Source of the DNA: Shewanella mangrovisoli
GTDB taxonomy: Bacteria > Pseudomonadota > Gammaproteobacteria > Enterobacterales > Shewanellaceae
Length of the DNA stretch: 64,000 bases
Direction of reading: 5' to 3'
Assembly: GCF_019457635.1 (NCBI RefSeq)
Contig: NZ_CP080412.1
Span: 4,526,001-4,590,000, forward strand
The notes beneath the pieces are model-generated. The model ran no database searches, was not told the DNA's origin, and saw only the letters and a program-made list of their open reading frames with translations. The position numbers and the translations under genes were made by a program. The stretch's first letter is position 1, and each line of letters begins with the position of its first letter. Shown one piece after another: positions 42,009 through 50,182 of the stretch.

Positions 42009-43511
42009 ATGAACCAATTTCACAAAGTAAAAAAGCCGGGCCCTAAGGCAGTATTGATACTCAGTAGTTTACTGATGGGTACGCCTTGGTTAACCCAGGC
42101 CCAGCTCGCGAATCCAGCCACTCAAGCAGAGGCAGGCCACGAGCATGCGCACGATACTCACAGTGCAAATCAAGTCAAAACCTACACTTGCCCTATGCAC
42201 CCCGAGGTCGAAAGCCACGAACCCGGTCGTTGCCCTAAGTGCAATATGTTCCTCGTTGAAAAAGAAGAAGAGGAAGAAACCAGCACTGCCGCCCAACATG
42301 CAGAGCATCAAGCGGCAAGCCAAAATGCGGCGCAAGTCTTTGATACACCAACACCCAAAGCGAATAGCTTAGTTAAAAGCCAAAGCTCGGGTGCGACCAT
42401 TAAATATGTCTGCCCTATGCACGCCCACATTATTAGTGATGTGCCAGGCACTTGCCCTATCTGCGGCATGAATTTAGAGAAGGTCGAAACTGGCGGTAAT
42501 ACTCAGGAAATCAACATTAATGTCTCTGGCAGCATGCAACAGGCGCTTGCGCTGAAAGTCGCCGAAGCAAAACGCGATACCCTGTGGAAGTTTGTCGAAA
42601 CCGTCGGCCAAATTGACTACGACGAGAGCCAAATCAACCATGTGCACGCCCGTGTAACTGGCTGGATTGAGAAGCTGATGATCAAATCTGTGGGCGACTC
42701 AGTTAAAAAAGGCCAGTTACTATACGAGATCTATTCACCCGATCTGATTAACGCCCAGGATGATTATCTGTTAGCACTCGATACCGCCAAATCTGCGGGT
42801 AACAGTGGCCGTTATCAGGATCTAGTCCGCAAAGCCGGGCTGCGTTTATCGCTGCTAGGCATGAATGAAAAACAAATCCAACAACTTGCTGACTCACGCA
42901 AAACCCAATACCGGGTGCCTTTCTATGCCCTGCAAGATGGTATTGTTAAAGAGTTAGCTGTGCGCGATGGCATGTATATCCAGCCATCAACAGAAGTGAT
43001 GTCAATCGTCGACCTCTCTAAAGTCTGGGTCATCGCCGACGTGTTTGAAAATGAGCAAAGCTGGATTGCCCTAGGGCAAAAAGCCGAAGTCTCGGTACCC
43101 GCGATGAATATCAGCGGTATCGAAGGCACCATTGACTATATCTATCCCGAGCTGGACCCCGTCACCCGCAGCTTAAGAGTGCGCGTGGTGCTGAATAATA
43201 CCGATATTTCCCTAAGACCTAAGACACTCGCCAAGGTCTCGCTCTTCGGCGGTCCGAATAAAGATGTGTTAGTGATCCCACAGGAAGCCCTGATCCAAAC
43301 GGGTAAAGAAAACCGCGTGATAGTGAAACAGGCCGATGACAGCTTCACCGCTAAGGCCGTGACGGTCGGCATGATGAGCCAAGGTAAGGCCGAAATAGTC
43401 TCGGGCCTGAGCGAAGGTGAACGCGTGGTGACATCGGGACAATTCCTACTCGACTCCGAGGCCAGCCTCAAGGGCAGCTTAATGCGTTTAAGCAGCGGCC
43501 ATCAGCACTAG
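42009..43511 (+). CDS. CusB-like RND adaptor with two N-terminal metal-binding domains
   Basis: A 500-residue membrane-fusion protein of a heavy-metal RND pump. After the leader there are two CPMH-type metal-binding domains (YTCPMHPEVESHEPGRCPKC, about 60-80; YVCPMHAHIISDVPGTCPIC, about 137-157), then the standard beta-barrel, lipoyl and hairpin modules (VHARVTGWIEKLMIKSVGDS, then VKKGQLLYEIYSPDLINAQ). It links the inner-membrane pump to an outer-membrane channel and presents metal. I start at 42009, with GGAGATGAGG ahead. It is 9 bp before the pump gene. Confidence 0.88.
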   Translation: MNQFHKVKKPGPKAVLILSSLLMGTPWLTQAQLANPATQAEAGHEHAHDTHSANQVKTYTCPMHPEVESHEPGRCPKCNMFLVEKEEEEETSTAAQHAEHQAASQNAAQVFDTPTPKANSLVKSQSSGATIKYVCPMHAHIISDVPGTCPICGMNLEKVETGGNTQEININVSGSMQQALALKVAEAKRDTLWKFVETVGQIDYDESQINHVHARVTGWIEKLMIKSVGDSVKKGQLLYEIYSPDLINAQDDYLLALDTAKSAGNSGRYQDLVRKAGLRLSLLGMNEKQIQQLADSRKTQYRVPFYALQDGIVKELAVRDGMYIQPSTEVMSIVDLSKVWVIADVFENEQSWIALGQKAEVSVPAMNISGIEGTIDYIYPELDPVTRSLRVRVVLNNTDISLRPKTLAKVSLFGGPNKDVLVIPQEALIQTGKENRVIVKQADDSFTAKAVTVGMMSQGKAEIVSGLSEGERVVTSGQFLLDSEASLKGSLMRLSSGHQH

Positions 43512-43520
43512 GAGCGGATT

Positions 43521-46500
43521 ATGTTGAAATATATTATCGAGTCCTCGATCAGGCAAAGGCTCATGGTGTTGATTATCGCCATGATGATCACTGTCTGGGG
43601 GATACAGGAGCTGCGTAAAACGCCGCTCGATGCTCTGCCGGATTTATCCGATGTGCAGGTGATCATTAAGACTCCTTATCCGGGTCAAGCGCCAAAATTG
43701 GTTGAAGAACAAGTGACTTACCCACTCTCAACCGCCATGTTAGCCGTGCCCGGTGCAAAAACCGTGCGAGGTTATTCGATGTTTGGTGATTCCTATGTCT
43801 ATGTGATCTTCGAAGATGGCACCGACATCTATTGGGCACGCTCACGAGTGTTGGAGTATTTAAGCCAGATCAGCAGTCGCTTGCCTCAAGGGGTGCAACC
43901 CTCGCTCGGCCCCGATGCCTCAGGTGTGGGTTGGGTGTTTGAGTACGCACTGGTCGATCGCTCCGGCAACTTAGACCTGTCGCAACTGAAAAGCTTACAG
44001 GATTGGTATCTCAAACTTGAGCTACAAAGTGTTGCTGGTGTCTCCGAAGTCGCGACCGTCGGCGGCATGGAGCAAACCTATCAAATCGTGCTTGAGCCGG
44101 ACAAAATGGCGATTTACAAGCTCGATATCGCCGCCGTTAAACAAGCTATCGATAAAGCCAATAGCGAGGCAGGTGGTTCTGTGGTCGAAATGGCCGAAGC
44201 CGAGTATATGGTGCGCGCTAAGGGTTATCGCCAAACCTTAGAGGATTTTCGCGAAATTCCTTTAGGGATCACTAGCCCATCAGGCACAGGTTTGTTGCTT
44301 AAGGATGTTGCCACCGTCCGTAAAGGCCCGGCTTCTCGCCGTGGTATTGCCGAGCTAGATGGCGAAGGCGAAGTCGTGGGCGGCATTGTGGTCATGCGTT
44401 ACGGTGAAAACGCCCTCGCGACGATCGATGCGGTCAAAGCCAAACTCGAAGAGTTAAAAACTGGTCTGCCTGACGGCGTGGAAATCATTCCAACCTATGA
44501 CCGTTCGCAACTGATCCAAAAGTCCGTCGATAACCTGTTCAGCAAAGTGGTCGAAGAAATGCTGGTCGTGGGCTTAGTATGTCTGCTGTTTTTGCTGCAT
44601 GCCCGCTCAACCTTAGTCGCCGTTATCACCTTGCCGTTGTCGATTCTTATCGCCTTTATCGTGATGAACAAAATGGGCGTGAATGCCAACATCATGAGCC
44701 TTGGCGGGATCGCCATTGCTATCGGTGCGGTCGTCGATGGCGCCATCGTAATGATCGAAAACCTACACAAACATTTGGAGCATTTTAAAGCCGAGTACGA
44801 CCGTGAGCCTTCGGTAAAAGAGCATTGGCGTATTGTGACCGAGGCTTCGATTGAAGTCGGCCCCGCGCTATTTTTCTCGCTGATTATCATCACCTTAAGC
44901 TTTGTGCCCGTCTTCGCGCTAGAGGCGCAGGAAGGACGCTTATTCGCACCGCTCGCCTACACCAAAACCTTTGCCATGGCGGCGGCCGCATTTTTATCTA
45001 TCACCTTAGTGCCGATTCTCATGGGTTACTTTATCCGTGGGAAAATCCCAAGCGAGCGCAGTAACCCTATCAGCCGCGTGTTGATTGCCCTGTATCAACC
45101 GGCATTAAAGCTGGTGCTTAAGTTCCCTAAAATCACCATTCTGCTTGCCTTAGTGGCATTGGCGAGCGCTTGGTATCCTATGACGCGTATGGGCAGTGAG
45201 TTTATGCCCGCCCTAGAAGAGGGGGATTTACTCTATATGCCAACGGCACTGCCAGGGATCAGCGCCAGTAAAGCCGCCGAAGTGCTGCAACAGACCGACC
45301 GTTTGATTAAAACCGTCCCTGAGGTAGCCCGCGTATTTGGTAAGGTCGGCCGCGCCGAAACCGCGACCGATCCTGCGCCACTGACTATGCTCGAAACCAC
45401 GATTATGCTTAAACCCCACGAAGAGTGGCGTGAGGGCATGACCTTAGACGGCATCATCAATCAGCTGCAACAAACGGTAAAAGTGCCCGGCCTAACCAAC
45501 GCTTGGGTGCAACCGATTAAAACTCGTATCGATATGCTGTCGACGGGGATTAAAACCCCCGTGGGTATTAAGATCACTGGTGCCGATGTCAATGAGCTAC
45601 AAACCCTAGGCGCTAAGATTGAGGCCATCTTGAGTAAAGTGCCACACACTAAATCGGCCTACGCCGAACGCAGTGGTGGCGGTCGCTATATCGATATCAG
45701 CCCTAAACTCGATGTGGCCGCACGCTATGGCATGACGCTACAGGATATCCAAGATGTAGTACGTTACGCGATTGGCGGTATGGATATTGGTGAGTCAGTT
45801 CAAGGCGCGGAGCGTTACCCCATCAACCTGCGCTACCCCCGTGAACTGCGTGACAATATCGAGAAACTGCGCGAGCTACCGGTGATCACTAAATCAGGGC
45901 ATTATTTGCCGCTGCGTAACTTGGCTGATATCGAAATTAACGATGGCGCGCCAATGCTTAAGAGTGAGAACGGCCGGTTAATTTCGTGGGTATTTATCGA
46001 TATCGAAGGCACTTCGATTGGTGAATATATCGCCGCGGCAAAAACCGCTTTAGATGAAGAACTCGTTGTTCCGCCCCGTTACAGCTATAGCTTTGCGGGT
46101 CAGTACGAGTACATGCAGCGGGTCGATGCCAAGCTTAAGCAAGTGATCCCTATGGCACTCGGGGTGATCTTTATCCTACTGATGATGACCTTTGGCTCGA
46201 CCATGCAGGCCAGCATTATTATGCTCAGCCTCCCCTTCGCCCTCGTGGGTAGCACTTGGTTATTGTATCTGCTCGACTACAACATTTCGGTCGCCGTCGC
46301 AGTGGGGATGATCGCCCTTGCTGGGGTCGCAGCCGAATTCGGGGTGGTGATGTTGGTGTACCTCAATAACGCCATTAAACATCGGCAGGAGAAAAACACT
46401 TACCACACAGTCGAGGACTTAAAAGAAGCCTTGATTGAAGGTGCGGTCATGCGTATTCGCCCTAAAGCAATGACAGTCGCAACCATCTTCTTCGGCCTCT

Positions 46501-46658
46501 TGCCCATCATGTGGGGCGCAGGTTCGGGTAACGATGTGATGCAAAAAATCGCCGCACCTATGGTCGGCGGTATGGTCACAGCACCTATACTGTCGCTGTT
46601 TGTACTGCCAGCACTGTATCTGTTGATCTACGCTCGCCAAATCAATAAAGCAGAATAA
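43521..46658 (+). CDS. CusA/CzcA-like heavy-metal RND efflux pump
   Basis: A 1045-residue inner-membrane transporter of the HME subfamily of RND proteins with about 12 helices. It begins MLKYIIESSIRQRLMV and carries the HME signature IGAVVDGAIVMIENLHKHLE in helix 4 (proton-relay aspartate). The Met and His rich adaptor and upstream proteins favour copper or silver export, but divalent cations cannot be excluded. No outer-membrane TolC/CusC-type gene and no regulator lie in the cluster, so these must be supplied in trans. Confidence 0.92.
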   Translation: MLKYIIESSIRQRLMVLIIAMMITVWGIQELRKTPLDALPDLSDVQVIIKTPYPGQAPKLVEEQVTYPLSTAMLAVPGAKTVRGYSMFGDSYVYVIFEDGTDIYWARSRVLEYLSQISSRLPQGVQPSLGPDASGVGWVFEYALVDRSGNLDLSQLKSLQDWYLKLELQSVAGVSEVATVGGMEQTYQIVLEPDKMAIYKLDIAAVKQAIDKANSEAGGSVVEMAEAEYMVRAKGYRQTLEDFREIPLGITSPSGTGLLLKDVATVRKGPASRRGIAELDGEGEVVGGIVVMRYGENALATIDAVKAKLEELKTGLPDGVEIIPTYDRSQLIQKSVDNLFSKVVEEMLVVGLVCLLFLLHARSTLVAVITLPLSILIAFIVMNKMGVNANIMSLGGIAIAIGAVVDGAIVMIENLHKHLEHFKAEYDREPSVKEHWRIVTEASIEVGPALFFSLIIITLSFVPVFALEAQEGRLFAPLAYTKTFAMAAAAFLSITLVPILMGYFIRGKIPSERSNPISRVLIALYQPALKLVLKFPKITILLALVALASAWYPMTRMGSEFMPALEEGDLLYMPTALPGISASKAAEVLQQTDRLIKTVPEVARVFGKVGRAETATDPAPLTMLETTIMLKPHEEWREGMTLDGIINQLQQTVKVPGLTNAWVQPIKTRIDMLSTGIKTPVGIKITGADVNELQTLGAKIEAILSKVPHTKSAYAERSGGGRYIDISPKLDVAARYGMTLQDIQDVVRYAIGGMDIGESVQGAERYPINLRYPRELRDNIEKLRELPVITKSGHYLPLRNLADIEINDGAPMLKSENGRLISWVFIDIEGTSIGEYIAAAKTALDEELVVPPRYSYSFAGQYEYMQRVDAKLKQVIPMALGVIFILLMMTFGSTMQASIIMLSLPFALVGSTWLLYLLDYNISVAVAVGMIALAGVAAEFGVVMLVYLNNAIKHRQEKNTYHTVEDLKEALIEGAVMRIRPKAMTVATIFFGLLPIMWGAGSGNDVMQKIAAPMVGGMVTAPILSLFVLPALYLLIYARQINKAE

Positions 46659-46676
46659 TCGTTCGCTTTAACTCAC

Positions 46677-46711
46677 CATAACCCCTAGCGTGATTAACGC
46701 TAGGGGTTATG
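46677..46711 (+). terminator. Rho-independent terminator after the RND pump
   Basis: A 15-bp stem, CATAACCCCTAGCGT/ACGCTAGGGGTTATG, with a GATTA loop, followed by TTTTTTG. It lies 18 bp after the stop. Confidence 0.92.
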
Positions 46712-46836
46712 TTTTTTGAATTCGAATTAGCTTTTCAGTCAATATCCTATTCGCGTATTCGGCAATTTCACTGCACAATAGCAGCATGCAACGCCATGTG
46801 TTTGTGCCACCGCCATAGCAGAAAGGACGCCAGCGA

Positions 46837-47994
46837 ATGACAGCTTTATTTTCTCTACTCATCCACAACCGCGCAGGTATTTATCGCCATAGCTTTGGCT
46901 TGCTGGGGCTGTTGTTGATTGGTTTTACGCCCACAGCCCTTCAGGCAGCGCCCGCCTCGGGGGAGTTTGTCGCCAACAAGCGCTGCGAACTGTTTCAGTC
47001 TAAAAATAAACAAACCAATCCCGATGATTGGCAGAGCAATATTGGCGAGCGTTATCCCGTTGCCGAAATTCTAGGTAATAGCACGAATCCCGATTGGCTC
47101 AGGGTGCGAACCAATGCCAACAGCTCGCCACTGCGTTGGATAAAAGGTAATTGCGGGCAATACAATGCCGCAGCTACAGCGCCCGCCGAATCCATAGCGA
47201 CCGCTCAGCCCACTGCGAATGTCGAGCCCGCGCAAACAACCCTAACTAGCGAGAGCACGGCGGTTAAGAGTGAAAGCCCGCAAGAACGTGGCACGCCAGA
47301 AAAGCGCCAAGGTAATGTGTGCCAAATCGAGGATAACTACGACTCCAATGTGCTCGCCCTAAGTTGGCAGAGCACCTTTTGCGAACTCTATGGCAGCCGT
47401 AAAGCCGAGTGCCGCGCCTTAAGCCAAACGAGTGATGCGCCTCAGTGGCAACACTTTAGCCTGCATGGCCTGTGGCCAAATCGCCAGCAATGTGGCACCC
47501 GTTATGGCTTTTGCAGCAGCGTGAAACAACAACCGAGTGATTTTTGTGATTATCCCGAGGTGCCACTCAATGCCTCTGTCCAAAAAAATCTCGAGGAAGT
47601 GATGCCAAGTGCCCGCTACGGCAGCTGTTTAGAACGCCATGAATGGTGGAAACATGGCACCTGTCGCAACCAAGACCCTAATGACTACTTTTTACTGGCG
47701 ACTCAGCTGACGCAGGAAGTGAATGCCTCGGCATGGGTACAACAATTTATCCATGAAAGAATTGGTAAAAAAGTGACTCAACAAGAGCTAAATCAAAGCT
47801 TTGATGCCAGCTTTGGCCAAGGTGCACACACTAAGGTCACCCTAGACTGTGCCAAAGGACTCTTGAGTGAAATCCGCATCAGCCTGCCTCAGGTCATCAA
47901 CAGATCCGACTCTTTACCGAGTCTGCTCGCAAAGGCGCCGAAGGCGAAAAAGACTAATTGCCCAGATCTGTTATTAATTGATATGCCAAACTAA
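46837..47994 (+). CDS. RNase T2-family ribonuclease with SH3-like N-terminal extension
   Basis: A 385-residue exported protein. The C-terminal RNase T2 domain (about 160-380) has both catalytic signatures: CAS I FSLHGLWPNRQ and CAS II ERHEWWKHGTC, with the two histidines and the Glu/Lys needed for cyclising cleavage of RNA. Before it lies a cysteine-containing segment (about 43-110, FVANKRCELFQSKNKQTNPD, then WLRVRTNANSSPLRWIKGNC) that looks SH3-like and a Thr/Ala/Pro/Ser-rich linker. Probably periplasmic or secreted and used for RNA scavenging. Confidence 0.9.
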   Translation: MTALFSLLIHNRAGIYRHSFGLLGLLLIGFTPTALQAAPASGEFVANKRCELFQSKNKQTNPDDWQSNIGERYPVAEILGNSTNPDWLRVRTNANSSPLRWIKGNCGQYNAAATAPAESIATAQPTANVEPAQTTLTSESTAVKSESPQERGTPEKRQGNVCQIEDNYDSNVLALSWQSTFCELYGSRKAECRALSQTSDAPQWQHFSLHGLWPNRQQCGTRYGFCSSVKQQPSDFCDYPEVPLNASVQKNLEEVMPSARYGSCLERHEWWKHGTCRNQDPNDYFLLATQLTQEVNASAWVQQFIHERIGKKVTQQELNQSFDASFGQGAHTKVTLDCAKGLLSEIRISLPQVINRSDSLPSLLAKAPKAKKTNCPDLLLIDMPN

Positions 47995-48025
47995 CTCACT
48001 TTGATTTTGCTCAGTAATTTTCACT

Positions 48026-48793
48026 TCACTTTAAGTGAATTATTGCAAACGTTGCCCCTTGCGCGTCGGCAATCACCGCAAAACGTCCCACATCAGGGAT
48101 ATCACTTGGCGGCACGCATATCTGTGCGCCTAGCCCCTGCGCCTTAGCGGCAAAGGCATCACAATCAGCCACTACAAAATAAGGCATCCAATGGACGGGG
48201 ATCTCGCCCCATTCCGGCATCATTTTCATCATGCCCCCCATAGACTGACCGTCGATTTGCCACTCGGTGTAATCGATGCCGGGTACATGACTGGGGAGCG
48301 TGGTCCAAGGAAACACTTGAGTGTAAAAACTGGCTTCGGCGCCAGGTTCACGACAGGCCAGTTCAACCCAACACAGGGTATTTTCTTCGCCTTGGCGACG
48401 TGAGCCAGGGTGGTTTTTCGCCTGCCACAGGGCAAAACGTGCACCTTCGGGATCACTCACCTGCGCCATCACGCCCGCATCACCCACCACATGCGGTCCC
48501 ATATGTAAGTGCCCACCCGCAGCAAGGATGGCGGCAACCGTGGCTTCGATATCCTTAACCGCAAAATAGATCCGCCAGTGGCTAGGGATCTGTGGTTCTG
48601 ACTCAGGGATTTGATACATGGCACCTAAGTCATCACCGTCGAGGTTGAACAACGAGAAATGGCCATTAGGAATCGCCATTTCCACCGCATTCCAACCAAA
48701 CAGCGCGTGGTAAAACGCCTGTGCACCCTGCCAGTCATGGCTCGCCAGTTCGACCCAACAGGCCTGTCCCTGCGCGTACTGAGTAATCCTCAT
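48026..48793 (-). CDS. Two-domain VOC (glyoxalase-fold) protein
   Basis: A 255-residue protein made of two vicinal-oxygen-chelate modules. Each begins with a near-identical half: CWVELASHDWQGAQAFYHAL (about 12) and CWVELACREPGAEASFYTQV (about 140), a clear internal duplication. Such tandem VOC proteins include antibiotic-binding and dioxygenase-like members; no metal-ligand set is complete enough to name an enzyme. GGAG precedes the ATG at 48793. Confidence 0.8.
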   Translation of the reverse strand: MRITQYAQGQACWVELASHDWQGAQAFYHALFGWNAVEMAIPNGHFSLFNLDGDDLGAMYQIPESEPQIPSHWRIYFAVKDIEATVAAILAAGGHLHMGPHVVGDAGVMAQVSDPEGARFALWQAKNHPGSRRQGEENTLCWVELACREPGAEASFYTQVFPWTTLPSHVPGIDYTEWQIDGQSMGGMMKMMPEWGEIPVHWMPYFVVADCDAFAAKAQGLGAQICVPPSDIPDVGRFAVIADAQGATFAIIHLK

Positions 48794-48886
48794 TGCAGAC
48801 TCCAATCAAACAGATAATGTGTTCGAGTTAAGCTGGAGTTTAGGCAACTGTCCAGTTTTGGCGATAAAAAGATGAATATAAAGAAA

Positions 48887-48907
48887 AAGCCCTCAATTTG
48901 AGGGCTT
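48887..48907 (-). terminator. Rho-independent terminator of the plsB-permease unit
   Basis: Stem AAGCCCTCAA/TTGAGGGCTT with a very short loop. On the minus strand it runs into TTTTTCTTTAT, 18 bp after the permease stop. Confidence 0.88.
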
Positions 48908-48925
48908 GATTCGTACGAGAAATAC

Positions 48926-50182
48926 TTAGGAGAACTGCGGCAATAGATTCGCCATCGCGAGTAGATGACAAGCCCCAGTCACCACGCCGTATAACACCAC
49001 AAGGATAATTAAGGGCGTGCCACCAAAGACTCTAAAACCTTGATGGTTAGGGAACTGCTGTCTCGATTTATAGGCCATCAGTGCAGGCACTATTACGGCC
49101 CACACGGTTGCCGCTAAGGCAGCAAAACCTATGGCAATCAAAAAGCCATCGGGGAATAACAAACCTAAAATGGTCGGCGGCACAAAGGTAACTACCGCCG
49201 TTTTCATCCGCCCCGAGCGCGTATCATCGAACCCGAATAAATCGGCCAAATAATCGAATAAGCCTAAGGTCACACCGAGGAAAGAAGACGCCACAGCTAA
49301 GTTAGCAAACAGGGTTAACATGCTGTTTAACCAGCTGCTTTCCATCACTTTCGACAAGGCGCCGACTAGCACGCCCATATTACCGCCCTGGGCAATAATC
49401 TCACTAAACTGGCTGCGTGGAATGTTGCCCATAGTGGCGACTAACCAGCAGGCATAAATGATCAGCGCGATGAAAGTGCCGACGAAAATCGCTTTGATGA
49501 TGGTCGATGAATCTTTGCCATAATACTTCACCAAACTCGGCACGTTGCCATGGTAGCCAAAACTTGCCAGACCAAAGGGCAAGGCAGCCCACAGATAAGG
49601 CATAAAGCTTTGATTACCATCCGGCTCGAGCAACTTAGTCACATCAATCTCGATCAGTAAATTACCAATCGCGAGGAAGAAAGTGATGATCATCCCGCCG
49701 AGCATTATGGTCGTAATACGGTCCACCGCCTTGGTACTGATCAACACGATACAGGCGAGCACAACCGCAAATACTAATCCGGCGACACTCTGGGGTAACT
49801 CAATCCCCATGCCCTGTAGGCTATGGTTAACAATCGAGCCGCCGCCACTGATATAGGCGTAGGTTAAGATGTAGAGCACGAAGGCAATCGATACCCCATT
49901 CACAATCCGCCAAAACTGGCCTAGGGTTTCCTTGGTCAGGGTATCGAAACTCGCCCCCGGCTCGAAATGCAGGTTGGTTTCGAGCAGTAACAGCCCCGAC
50001 ATCAACATGCAGAACCAAATACCGAGTAACATCAGTACCGAGTAACCAAACCACATGCCAGCGCCCACAACGGGCAAAGAAAACATCCCCGCCCCGACTG
50101 TGGTGCCAGCAATAATCATGGCACCACCAAGCAAAGACTTGCCCACCGGCTTATTCTTCGCCGCATTCATATGGTTAGCCAT
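48926..50182 (-). CDS. Aromatic amino acid permease, TyrP/Mtr (HAAAP) family
   Basis: A 418-residue transporter with about 11 helices. Its start, SLLGGAMIIAGTTVGAGMFS, holds the glycine-rich helix-break of the HAAAP family, which imports tyrosine or tryptophan with protons. Which of the two it carries is not visible. Its ATG shares a base with the plsB stop (TAATG), so the two are translationally coupled, an odd pairing of lipid synthesis and amino acid uptake. Confidence 0.88.
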   Translation of the reverse strand: MANHMNAAKNKPVGKSLLGGAMIIAGTTVGAGMFSLPVVGAGMWFGYSVLMLLGIWFCMLMSGLLLLETNLHFEPGASFDTLTKETLGQFWRIVNGVSIAFVLYILTYAYISGGGSIVNHSLQGMGIELPQSVAGLVFAVVLACIVLISTKAVDRITTIMLGGMIITFFLAIGNLLIEIDVTKLLEPDGNQSFMPYLWAALPFGLASFGYHGNVPSLVKYYGKDSSTIIKAIFVGTFIALIIYACWLVATMGNIPRSQFSEIIAQGGNMGVLVGALSKVMESSWLNSMLTLFANLAVASSFLGVTLGLFDYLADLFGFDDTRSGRMKTAVVTFVPPTILGLLFPDGFLIAIGFAALAATVWAVIVPALMAYKSRQQFPNHQGFRVFGGTPLIILVVLYGVVTGACHLLAMANLLPQFS

